64,000 nt of DNA from Coptis chinensis (lineage: Eukaryota > Streptophyta > Magnoliopsida > Ranunculales > Ranunculaceae), in the NCBI GenBank assembly GCA_015680905.1, contig JADFTS010000022.1, positions 186,001 to 250,000 of the forward strand, read 5' to 3'. Below are positions 14,201 through 23,990 of this stretch, piece after piece (the stretch's first letter is position 1; every line of letters begins with the position of its first letter). Position numbers and translations under genes: made by a program. A model generated the notes under the pieces. That model searched no databases, was not told where the DNA came from, and worked only from the letters and a program-made list of their open reading frames with translations.

Positions 14201-14439
14201 TGAATAACAAGTTGTGAAATATCAATTGAGATCTGAAGAACATCTGATATTGAATCTGCTTTGATTTTGTTTTTGTTTTGAGATTGTTGGATTAATTTGT
14301 CTTTTATAACAGATAATGTTGTGATTCCATCTGTAAATATCAGTTTTGAGATTGGTAATAAACCGTATTCAAATGGTTCTCTTCTTGCTCGTAAAACTGG
14401 TCTCACTGGTGTTGTTGGTGGTTCGGTTTCTTCGTTCAT
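8273..14439 (-). CDS. TBCCD1: TBCC domain-containing protein 1 (C-CAP/cofactor C-like)
   Basis: Nine exons on the minus strand: 14005-14439, 12944-13078, 12499-12861, 11539-11643, 10075-10215, 9675-9878, 9202-9294, 9000-9111 and 8273-8316. The first seven are in phase 0; the last join is phase 1. The product is 543 aa, ending ASGNIRQLYCLQGD, which I recall as the conserved C-terminus of the Arabidopsis homologue At3g57890. The N-terminal ~290 residues are alpha-helical and specific to this family. The C-CAP beta-helix lies at about residues 300-440 and includes CHDSVIYILAPL, CSDATIVLGAVGK and VRVEHCERVQVVTAAKR, then ANCRECVFFLGV. Family knowledge: TBCCD1 relatives act in centrosome or basal-body positioning in animals and algae; the plant role is not settled. 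The C-CAP fold is shared with tubulin cofactor C and RP2. Intron 4 (10216-11538) holds a 670 bp element. All exons are intact. Confidence 0.93.
10403..11092. mobile_element. Intronic 670 bp foldback element rich in GATAC/GTATC motifs
   Basis: The element spans 10413-11082 and is bounded by the identical 10 bp gtaattagca at 10403-10412 and 11083-11092, a likely 8-10 bp target-site duplication. The ends are imperfect inverted repeats: tagttgtcaaatcgta on the left, and the right end reverse-complements to tatagctatcactatcgta. Both subterminal regions are crowded with short palindromic cgatac/gtatcg motifs such as cgatacgtatcg. No ORF of note is present. It lies in intron 4 of the TBCCD1 gene. 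The duplication length fits hAT or Mutator-type non-autonomous elements. Confidence 0.6.
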
Positions 14440-14699
14440 TTCGAAAAGGAAATGGGCAAGTGTGTATTGTGTGTGTGTGTTTTCTTTTCTGGTTTTGTTT
14501 TGTGAAAGAAAAAGTTCAGTCTAATTTTTTTTAGTGGGCTTATTATTAGTCACAAATTTAAGGCCTGCCCAATTTATTTTTATTTAATACCAATTATGAA
14601 TTTCTTCTCCGCTATCTAGCGGAAAAAACTCTAACTATAAACTTGTAAAATACGCAATACGCAAGGTGGGAAGACTCTAGTTATGGAGGGGAGCAGCAA
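14440..14699. other. 5' flank of the TBCCD1 gene
   Basis: Sequence just upstream of the start codon at 14439, including a short tgtgtg run near 14461-14480. The original shared upstream region of TBCCD1 and the FTIP-type gene is interrupted by a LINE from about 14700. No clear TATA motif was recognised. Confidence 0.4.
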
Positions 14700-17600
14700 T
14701 ACGCAAGACTACAGCAAGAAAGGATGTGAGGATAACATAAACAGTGAGGGCTCAACTTTCTCCCCCTCGTGGCTCATGCGGTGGTCGCCCCCCACAACCA
14801 TATCTATCTCCATGACGATCCAAGCCCTGAACTCGCCGGGATAGGTACCACCACGCGTTCAACAACTAAAGGACCTTTGGGGAAGTTCAAGTTGATATTA
14901 TGTGTTTGTCCGAAACTAAAGCAAGTCAAGAAGGAATAAAGAAGCCGAAAGTAAACAACCTAAGATGAGTGGGTCTTTTCGCTCCTCTGCTAGGAAGGAG
15001 GGAGGTCCGCAGTCTTGTGGAGGGAAGGAATCGATCTAGAAATTCTTGGAGCATCACGACACCAAGTTACAGGTAAAATTGTCAATTATTTCCATAAGGA
15101 GCCTTGGTTTTTCTCTTTTGTGTATGGAGAACCTATTGCTCATAATAGGAATAAAGTTTGGAATGAGCTAAGGGGATTAGCCCCTTTGATCCATGGACCA
15201 TGGATTCTATTTGGGGATTTTAATGCCATTGCTAGTCTAGATGAGAAAATAGGGGGAAGAAGTAGAATTACAAAAAGTATGGAGGAGTTCAATGGCCTTA
15301 TCACTGACCTGGGGCTGGTGGACTTAGGGTTCAAGGGCCCTAAGTACACTTGGAGTAACAATAGAAGGACTCAAGATCACATCTTGGAAAGGCTTGATCG
15401 AGCCTTGGCTACACCTGAGTGGCTAGCTGCTTTCCCAAATGCCCAGATCAGGACCTGGGCAAATGCTACCTCTGACCATATTTCACTGTTTATAAATCTG
15501 GCTAATAAAGGTGAAAAACTGCCTAGACCTTTTAAGTTTTTTGATATGTGGCTTAAAAATGAGGATTGCTTGGCTGTTATTGAGAAAGCTTGGAATTCGA
15601 TAAAGGCTGATCTTCCTGATAGAACCTTTATAAATAAGATGAGTAAGACCGGAAGGATCTCAGCCTGTGGAATAAGCATGTGTTTGGGAACATCTTCACC
15701 AATATAAAGGCTACCCAAGCTAAGCTAAATTCTGTTCTGTCAAAGCCTTTCAGTATAGGAAACTATACCAAGGCTAAGAAGCTTAAAGAGGAGCTCCAGG
15801 ACTGGTATATCAAAGAAGAAGACTTTTGGAAACAAAAGTCATCTAATACCTGGCTTAAAGATGGTGGGAGAAACACAAATTTTTTTCATTTATCCACCAT
15901 ATATAGAAGAAGAAAAAATAACATCGAAAAGATAAGGAATAATGAGGGGGAATGGCAGGAAGGAAGAACAGAGGTGGGAACTTCTCTTAATCAATATTTT
16001 AAGGAGATCTTCATCTCTGATCAACCTGAGACAAATGAGGAAATCCTTAATTTGTTTCAACCTTGTGTTACCCCCACAGAAAATGAAAGGCTCACTGCAA
16101 CTCCTACTTCTGAGGAGATTTGGGCTGTGGTCAAGAAGATGGGGAGCCTTAAGTCCCCTGGACCAGATGGGTTCCAAGGCATTTTTTATCAGAAATGCTG
16201 GGCTACCATTAGGGCCAACTGTGGTTGATTTTGTTCAGGACTTCTTTAACCTGGGGTCCTTGAACCCAGAGGTAAATGAGACCTTTATAGCTTTGATCCC
16301 AAAGGTTGCTAACCCAGACCATGCTTCCAAATTCAGGCCTATTAGCCTATGTAACTTTGGGTACAAGATTATCTCCAAAATTCTAGCCAACAGACTGAAA
16401 GGTCTGATAAATAAAATCATATCCCCATTCCAAGGGGCTTTTATTAAGGGCAGAAGCATTGGGGATAATGTTGGCCTGGCTTGTGAGGTTTTTCATAACA
16501 TGAAAAACATGAAATCTAAAAGAGAGGGTTGGATTGCTCTTAAGCTTGACATGGCCAAGGCCTATGACAGGGTGGAATGGGTCTTTGTTGACAAAATCTT
16601 TGAAAAACTTGGTTTCAATGAGAAATGGAGACATATGATATACCAGTGTGTATCTACTGTCTCATTTCAAGTCATGCTCAATGGGTCCCCTCTGGAAAAG
16701 TTCACCCCTGAAAGGGGAGTTAGGCAAGGGGATCCCATATCCCCATACTTGTTCATATTGGTCTCAGAAGCATTATCTAGAATGGTGGCCAAGGCTGAAC
16801 AAGAGAAAAGGGTCCATGGGATCAAAATCAAAAGACATTCTCCTGCTCTCACTCATCTGCTATATGCAGATGATTTGATCCTCTTTACTAAAGCAAATGT
16901 GGTAGAGAGTGGAAACCTGAAGAAAATTCTGGATGAGTACTATGCTGCCTCAGGGCAAAAAATTAATTATGAAAAGTCCAAATGTTTTCTTCAAGAGGGA
17001 ATGTCAACTATAGACAAAAGATGAAGCTTAAGAGGTACTGGAAAATCAGAAATTTCTCTCCAAAAGAGAAATATCTGGGGGTGCCTATTATGCTATCAAG
17101 GAAAAAGTCTGAGGACTTTGATTACCTGGTAGACAAGATTCATACCAAGATAAAAGGATGGAAAGCAAAGGTGTTATCCCAAGCTGGGAGAACAACTCTT
17201 ATCCAAGCAGTGGCTCAGACCATACCCCTATATGCAATGTCAACTTATTTGCTCCCTGTGGCAACTTGCAATAAGATTGACAGAGCATGCAGAGATTTCT
17301 GGTGGTTTGGGAAGGAACAAACAAAAAGTGTCCATACCAAAGGGTGGGACTCTATCTGTCAACCAAAACAAGTTGGAGGTTTGGGGTTAAGGAAGGCTAG
17401 GGATATGAATATGGCTATCCTTGCAAAGTTACCATGGAAGGCTGCCACTGATGTATCTTCCTTATGGACAAGAACCTTGTTCAGCATATATGGGAAGAAC
17501 TGGATCGGAGATGTGGACAAACCCCCTGAAAAAGCCTCCTACTTTTGGAAAGGCATACACAAAGCTTTCAATGCCATTAGTGGGGGCTTAATATGGGGGA

Positions 17601-18160
17601 TTGGGAATGGGGAAACAACTTATCTTCTAAAAGACCCATGGCTAAAATGTAAGAACAAGCCAGTGACCCTGGAAGAATTGGGGGTGGAAAACCCTAGATT
17701 GCAGAACAAGGTTGTCTCGGAGCTGTTTTTGAGTGACAAAAGTGGGTGGGATGAAACTAAGATAAGGAATCATTTTGATTCTTACCTGAGCAACCACATC
17801 CTGGCTATCAAAGTTAGACCTGAGCAAGCCTTGGCTGACAAGATGAAGTGGAATGGGGACAAATATGGGCATCTAACTGCTAAATCAGCATATAGGTTCC
17901 TCAAACCAGAGGATGGTTTGGGACAAAGTTCAAGCTGCAACTCCCACTCCCTCACCCAGGTGTGGAAATCCCCACTACCAGCTTTTATTCAGTTGTTTCT
18001 ATGGAAGCTATACATGCATATGCTTCCAATGGGAGACATACTGGCAGAAAGAAAGATAAAAGGGGATTTATCATGCCCATATTGCTTAAGGGAGTTGGAA
18101 ACAGCTGAACATCTGCTCTTCACATGTGAATGGACACCTGCTAAGGGAGAGAGAGCGTGA
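14700..18160 (+). mobile_element. L1-type non-LTR retrotransposon (LINE), decayed and truncated
   Basis: An ORF2-like region on the plus strand contains endonuclease, reverse transcriptase and part of a zinc-binding reverse-transcriptase (zf-RVT) domain in the usual plant LINE order. The left boundary is uncertain: the endonuclease N-terminus is recognisable from about 14810 in broken frames. The coding similarity stops abruptly inside the zf-RVT domain at about 18150, next to a GA-rich stretch. No poly-A tail or target-site duplication was found, so the 3' end seems to have been lost by deletion or rearrangement. It occupies much of the space between the divergent TBCCD1 and FTIP-type genes. 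Confidence 0.85.
15015..18160 (+). pseudogene. LINE ORF2 remnant: endonuclease - reverse transcriptase - zf-RVT
   Basis: The reading is spread over four overlapping frames (15015-15707, 15680-16228, 15942-17024, 16982-18160), so at least three frameshifts have accumulated. Endonuclease marks: GPWILFGDFNAI and a SDH motif near 15470. Reverse transcriptase marks: LKLDMAKAYDRVEW (motif A aspartate), GVRQGDPISPYLF (motif B) and YADDLILF (motif C). The last part shows WKLYMHMLPMGD and CPYCLRELETAEHLLFTC, the start of the zf-RVT domain, then stops. Each catalytic motif is still readable, so the insertion is of moderate age. It cannot make one continuous protein as it stands. Confidence 0.88.
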
Positions 18161-19496
18161 GAGGAGAGAGAGGCTACATATGTATTTTTGTTGTTTTAAA
18201 TTAAAACACTTAAAGGGGCAAAACTAGCTTTTTATATTTTTGTCCTAAAACCATAATTCCCACCCACACCTGCTAGATACATAATTCTCACCCAATTTTG
18301 TCCTATGGGCTCGATTTTTGTTTATTAGTTTGGTTGGGCCAGGTATGGGTTCCACTCAAAACACCTCACTCTCGGCTAGCATCCGGTTCGTTTTTCAGAG
18401 AAGCCTTTAGACGACATTTTAAGACCAGTTGGCCCGAAAGAGAAGATGAGGGCAGGAATGTACCAGTTAATAATATTCTAAAATGAAGTATTTTGTGTTG
18501 GGTAACAAACTTGGTAAATAAGGAATAGAAGACCAATGTCCACTGTTATGATGAATTTGACAATGTGGTGGATGAAATCAAAGAGACTGTTCCTAAAAAT
18601 TTGCAGAATATTATACAAAATTTGTCACACCCCAATTTTTCATTGAATTTGAATTGACAACAAATAGATATTTACTCTATTTCCACGTCATCCAAATCCT
18701 ACAAATCCCGAGACATGAACCGAGATCATACCTTTCTGATAAACATGTATTTAATTACAACAAAAAAACAAATATTGGAATAAGAATATTTGCATAAATC
18801 CCAAATGAATAACCTCCAAATTACAATCATCCTAATATATTGAAAAACGTCAAACCGAAATAAAGATAAACGAGAACGTCTAAAGTCTCAACTTATTAAC
18901 TCAAATCCAACATACAATAATAAAAAAATGGTAGAATCTCTAAAGAAAAACAAATCCTAAGCAAAGCCAGCTACTCCAACTATAGTTTAACGGTTTTCCA
19001 ACTCAAACAGTTACTGCTGCTGCGGTTCTGCGAAAGTTCTAGGTTCCATAATTAACATACCCCCGAACTCAAAGCAAATTAACATTTGGATGCCGATGAA
19101 AAGTTGAGTTTGGAATTCCTGATTCTTCCGTGAAATTGACGACAACAAAAGCACATGGAGGGTAAGTAAGACTTTCACACGTGTCAAAAACCACCCGACC
19201 ACAGTCAATCCACCGTGTGAAGCAGCTACTTGTTCTCTCTCTCTCTCTCCCCTATCGCTTGTAAAGTAAATGGAAAAGAAAAGAGGACACACCTAACCAA
19301 AGCCAGAGAACCAAACAAGACATCCTTCTTAGGTTCCTTCTACTTTCTCCCTTTTTCCCCTCTATTCTGATTCCGGATCTCTTTTTTCTCCTTTAACATT
19401 CACAACTAGTTTCTCAAAGATTCAATCTTTACTTGTTTTCATTTCAGATCTTCAACCTTACTTCTCAACATGCTCTTCTTCTTCTGAACATTCAAG
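18161..19496. other. Intergenic DNA and upstream region of the FTIP-type gene
   Basis: No gene is recognised. A tgtcacacccc motif near 18625 resembles ends of some plant LTR elements, but no partner LTR was found. A CT repeat at about 19234-19250 and C/T-rich sequence to 19400 look like the promoter and 5' leader of the following gene. A five-codon upstream ORF (19470-19487: Met-Leu-Phe-Phe-Phe-stop) would lie in the leader if transcription starts before it. Confidence 0.4.
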
Positions 19497-19562
19497 GTAA
19501 GTTTTTACTCCTCGAGATCTGTGTTCCATTGCTTTTCTGTAAGTTATAGCATTATTATTTAG
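19497..19562 (+). other. Probable 5' UTR intron of the FTIP-type gene
   Basis: A strong donor (ttcaag followed by gtaagt) and an acceptor after a T-rich stretch (ttattatttag) enclose 66 bp upstream of the start codon at 19619. Both sites fit plant consensus. Whether it is spliced cannot be told from sequence alone. Confidence 0.5.
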
Positions 19563-19618
19563 TAACGTTGGAGGGTTTTGAGTTTGAATCAGTTTTGGGG
19601 CAATTAAAAGTAGAAAAG

Positions 19619-21946
19619 ATGCAGCAAAGACCTCAACCAATGGAAGATTTTGCTTTAAAAGAGACATCACCTCATCTTGGAGGTGGGGGTATTAGTGGAG
19701 ACAAGCTTACTAGTACCTATGACCTTGTTGAGCAGATGCAGTATCTGTATGTTCGGGTCGTAAAAGCCAAGGATTTACCGGGGAAAGATGTGACGGGTAG
19801 TTGTGACCCTTATGTGGAAGTGAAGCTTGGGAATTATAAGGGTACGACTAGGCATTTTGAAAAGAAGACGAATCCGGAATGGAATCAAGTTTTTGCATTT
19901 TCGAAGGATAGGATACAGTCTTCGTTTATTGAGGTTGTGGTGAAAGATAAAGATTTGGTGAAGGATGATTTTATTGGTAGGATTATGTTTGATTTGAATG
20001 AAATACCTAAACGTGTTCCGCCCGATAGTCCGTTAGCTCCACAGTGGTATAGATTGGAAGATAGGAAGACGGATAAGATTAAGGGTGAGCTTATGTTGGC
20101 TGTTTGGATGGGTACTCAAGCGGACGAGGCATTTCCTGAAGCGTGGCATTCTGATGCTGCGGCTGTTAGTAGTGATGGTGTGTCGAATATCAGATCGAAG
20201 GTTTATCTGTCCCCTAAACTTTGGTATGTTCGGGCTAATGTGATTGAAGCTCAGGATTTGGTACCTACTGATAAGGGAAGGTATCCAGAAGTTTATGTTA
20301 AAGCTATACTTGGAAATCAGGCATTGAGAACGAGAATTTCTCAGAGCAGGACCATAAATCCCATGTGGAATGAGGACTTGATGTTTGTAGCTGCAGAGCC
20401 GTTTGAGGAGCACTTGGTTTTGAGTGTGGAAGATAGAGTCGGACCTAACAAGGATGAAGTTTTGGGGAAGTGTGTGATTCCTTTGCAGAATTTGCATAGA
20501 AGACTGGATCACAAGGCCGTGATTAGCAGGTGGTTTAACCTAGAGAAGCATGTGATTATAGATGGGGAGAAGAAAAAAGATACTAAATTTGCCAGTAGGA
20601 TACATTTGAGAATCTGTTTGGATGGTGGCTATCACGTTCTCGATGAATCAACACACTACAGCAGCGATCTAAGGCCAACTGCAAAGCAGTTGTGGAAGTC
20701 AAGCATTGGGGTTTTGGAATTGGGAGTTTTGAGTGCTCAAGGGTTGATGCCGATGAAGACGAAAGATGGACGTGGGACCACAGATGCCTATGGTGTTGCC
20801 AAATATGGGCAGAAATGGGTCCGGACAAGGACAATCATAGATAGCTTCGCACCAAAATGGAATGAGCAGTACACTTGGGAGGTTTATGATCCATGTACTG
20901 TCATTACCATTGGGGTGTTTGATAATTGTCATCTACATGGAGCCGATAAAATTGGGGGCTCAAAGGATTCAAGGATTGGAAAGGTGAGAATTCGGCTTTC
21001 TACGCTTGAAACGGATCGAGTTTATACTCACTCATATCCTCTTCTGGTGTTACATTCTTCTGGGGTGAAAAAGATGGGTGAAATTCAGTTGGCTGTGCGC
21101 TTCACCTGCTCTTCTTTGATTAACATGTTGCATATATATTCTCACCCGCTGTTGCCGAAAATGCACTATCTTCATCCTTTATCTGTAACCCAGCTTGATA
21201 GCTTGAGGCATCAGGCCACTCAGATTGTCTCAATGAGGCTAAGCCGGGCTGAACCACCATTGAGGAAAGAGGTTGTTGAATATATGTTAGATGTGGATTC
21301 TCATATGTGGAGCATGAGGAGGAGCAAAGCCAATTTTTTCAGGATTATGGGAGTCCTGAGCGGTATAATTGCTGTTTTCAAATGGTTCGATCAGATATGC
21401 AATTGGAAGAACCCTCTAACGTCAGTTCTGATTCATGTGTTGTTCTTGATACTTGTGATGTATCCAGAACTGATATTACCAACGATTTTTCTGTACCTTT
21501 TCTTGATTGGGGTATGGTATTACCGTTGGAGGCCAAGGCACCCTCCTCACATGGACACTCACCTGTCTCATGCGGATAAAGTACATCCAGATGAATTGGA
21601 TGAAGAGTTTGACACATTCCCTACCTCCCGGCCAGCTGATATTGTGCGGATGAGATATGACCGCCTGAGAAGCGTTGCGGGAAGGATACAAACAGTAGTT
21701 GGTGACTTAGCTACACAAGGGGAGAGGTTGCAGTCTCTTTTGAGCTGGCGCGATCCGAGAGCTACGGCTCTGTTTGTCCTTTTCTGCTTGATTGCAGCCA
21801 TTGTCCTGTATATTACCCCATTCCAAGTTGTGGCCCTTCTCACAGGTTTCTATGTGTTAAGGCATCCGAGGTTCCGCCACAAGCTTCCCTCGGTGCCACT
21901 CAATTTCTTCAGGAGATTGCCAGCGAGGACAGACAGCATGCTCTGA
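19619..21946 (+). CDS. FTIP3: Multiple C2 domain and transmembrane region protein (FT-interacting protein type)
   Basis: One uninterrupted coding exon of 775 aa. The true start is the ATG at 19619 (MQQRPQPMEDFALKE); the frame stays open upstream to 19568, but without another ATG. Three C2 domains lie at about residues 41-137 (with DLPGKDVTGSCDPYVEV), 203-306 and 363-475. The C-terminal PRT_C region (about 570-775) has two hydrophobic hairpins, near 601-635 and 716-745, and the conserved end NFFRRLPARTDSML. Family knowledge: MCTP/FTIP proteins tether the ER to the plasma membrane at plasmodesmata and affect transport of FT and of homeodomain proteins. Length and sequence best match the MCTP3/MCTP4 (FTIP3/FTIP4) pair; the symbol is the closest guess. 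The protein looks fully functional. Confidence 0.94.
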   Translation: MQQRPQPMEDFALKETSPHLGGGGISGDKLTSTYDLVEQMQYLYVRVVKAKDLPGKDVTGSCDPYVEVKLGNYKGTTRHFEKKTNPEWNQVFAFSKDRIQSSFIEVVVKDKDLVKDDFIGRIMFDLNEIPKRVPPDSPLAPQWYRLEDRKTDKIKGELMLAVWMGTQADEAFPEAWHSDAAAVSSDGVSNIRSKVYLSPKLWYVRANVIEAQDLVPTDKGRYPEVYVKAILGNQALRTRISQSRTINPMWNEDLMFVAAEPFEEHLVLSVEDRVGPNKDEVLGKCVIPLQNLHRRLDHKAVISRWFNLEKHVIIDGEKKKDTKFASRIHLRICLDGGYHVLDESTHYSSDLRPTAKQLWKSSIGVLELGVLSAQGLMPMKTKDGRGTTDAYGVAKYGQKWVRTRTIIDSFAPKWNEQYTWEVYDPCTVITIGVFDNCHLHGADKIGGSKDSRIGKVRIRLSTLETDRVYTHSYPLLVLHSSGVKKMGEIQLAVRFTCSSLINMLHIYSHPLLPKMHYLHPLSVTQLDSLRHQATQIVSMRLSRAEPPLRKEVVEYMLDVDSHMWSMRRSKANFFRIMGVLSGIIAVFKWFDQICNWKNPLTSVLIHVLFLILVMYPELILPTIFLYLFLIGVWYYRWRPRHPPHMDTHLSHADKVHPDELDEEFDTFPTSRPADIVRMRYDRLRSVAGRIQTVVGDLATQGERLQSLLSWRDPRATALFVLFCLIAAIVLYITPFQVVALLTGFYVLRHPRFRHKLPSVPLNFFRRLPARTDSML

Positions 21947-23549
21947 GCACACTCTATTGCGGTTCTTCAGGAGATTGCCCTGAGCACTTTGTTCTTGTAA
22001 TTGCCTCCTTATCTCCTATAGTGATATCTCACCTTGTACAAGTATGCTGTGCAAATGATTTGATGGGGGGTGGAGCTTGTTTTTTATTTCCTTTTGTTTC
22101 ATTTCAACTTCTATTGGTGGGCTGATGTTTGGTCCTGCAATCTTGATCTTCCTACGCTGGTAGGAATCCTCAATTCCTATCTGATCTTTCTATGTCGGAG
22201 GTCTCTGTTTTAAAGCTGTCTTGTTTGATTATAGTTATTGTATGAAATATATGTTAATCTGTAGGTGTTCTGCATTTGCATGTGTTTATGACCTTATTTT
22301 GTTTAAGTTTAGTCCAGTAAAAGTATTATTTGGGACTTCAATCGAATGAAGAATTGGAACTTGGACTGTTGGAAGGATCTTTTACTTCTAAAATTGAGAT
22401 GTGTTTTAGCTTTTTACAGTTGAAAATGCCTCTTGATCATATTCTTCCAGAGTTCAAATGCCTTTTCTATGTATGATGTTGATGTTATTACTATTTCAAT
22501 CACTTCATGTCGACGTATTCCTCATTCCAGGATTGATATTGGTAGCAATTGTTCTCTTCAAGAAAGTGGTTGTGAAGACCATTTTATGTGGATGCCCTCT
22601 TATGCGTGTATTTCTCTATCCTCTTTTCATAACACACCACAGTAATGCACCATTATAACTAGTTAAAGTAATTGACACGTTTATTATACATTGTTACCCT
22701 ATGTTGTCAAGGGCTGCTGCGAGGTAAATTGCTGAAAGTAAAAAATGCACTAGATTTGCAGATGACAGGCTAAAATGCCCTAGTGGTACTGTGGAGTTTT
22801 GTGACAATGATGACTTGTTAGACTACAGAATATAGCTCACGGAATCAACCTAAGACATTGTTTTGTTTTCAAAAACATAATTTGTTGCATTTAGTGTTGT
22901 GCTTTCTGTCTACACGACTGCATTATATTATGGGTTCCATGCTTCTATATCATATTTTACTGTACACAGGTATATTGTATCGTTTCCTTGCTTACATCCA
23001 TCTTACTTTATTAAACACAAACATTTGGGGTTCGCAATGGTTGGTGACCCGCATTAGGTAGTCAGGTATGTAGGGCCTCGTTAATAATTCTCCATTTACT
23101 GTAACCACTTGTTTGATTTTTCCTCAGCTAATTTGATGCGTCTAGTTGCAATTAAATTGACGTCTTGTTTATAGGCTTGTCCGTTCTGTTTATAGCAATT
23201 AGCAAGAGTATTCTCTGCAGGCTTCTATCTGAGATAACTGATACATTCACTGTCATATCTCTTGTGCAGTATGCACTAATGGAAGTTGGGTGAAGGAGAA
23301 ACGGTATTGGGGCGAAGAAAAAATGAGAGAGAAATTGAGGACAGACAAAACCAACTAACTTGGTTTTTGTCCGCATACTCCCTCCTCTTTCTGCCAAAAT
23401 CGTTCGCTTCGCTCACTTGATTAAGCTTAAAATAAAATGGCGGCAGTATATATTTGAAATTTCGAATTACAGCCTGGTAAATGATATATAAGGAAGTTGG
23501 TGAACCTCTGCACCATGGCATTTTAGATTTTATTAAGAGTATCAAAAGA
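21947..23549. other. 3' UTR and intergenic DNA
   Basis: The first ~300 bp are the likely 3' UTR of the FTIP-type gene, including a short repeat of its last coding bases (ttcaggagattgcc near 21910 and again near 21966). Beyond that only short random frames are seen. Confidence 0.4.
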
Positions 23550-23829
23550 TGAACGAAAGAGTTTTATTTTTTTATTTTTTTTTTGATAATAGGCCAGCCT
23601 ATGTAGAGAACACCCAAGAACCACTGAAAAGATGTTAGTGCCCTGCATTTTGCTTTTACAAGCCCAAACAAAGTTTTTTAATACCTCTATCACGAGCCCA
23701 ACCAAATTGGGCCTTAAAAAGATGCATAGCCTCCATTAGATTGGTTTCTGTTTCTGTTTTGATTTTGTATCTGTTTGCACTTTGCACGCACACCTTGTGT
23801 GTTGGTAATTTTGTATGTACGTGAACGAA
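23550..23829 (-). mobile_element. Probable short LINE 3' end, minus strand
   Basis: On the minus strand a fragment resembling the RNase H-like end of plant LINEs (EAMHLFKAQFGWARDRGIKKL) is followed by a short tail and then an A-rich end (T-rich on the plus strand, about 23563-23583). Copies of tgaacgaa at 23550-23557 and 23822-23829 may be a target-site duplication. The similarity is weak and the duplication short, so this is tentative. Confidence 0.35.
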
Positions 23830-23990
23830 TAGGAAAGGAGCTAGGGGAGATGGAAAGAGAGAGAAAACCAACATACCCAAAAAGGTTGGATTAGAGAGAA
23901 AATCTCAAACATACTTCATTTCTCAAAAATAAGATCAAACCTCAAACTAAATTACAACACCTATCATCTCAATATCTCAACCATCCATTT

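Noticed and set aside
18625-18640. LTR retrotransposon end (tgtcacacccc)
   Set aside because: No second LTR, primer-binding site or gag/pol sequence was found nearby.
19568-19618. Upstream extension of the FTIP-type ORF to 19568
   Set aside because: It begins with TTG, not ATG, and lies beside a likely 5' UTR intron; the ATG at 19619 matches the family start.
20033-20932. Several minus-strand frames of 77-159 aa
   Set aside because: Antisense shadows of the FTIP-type coding exon.
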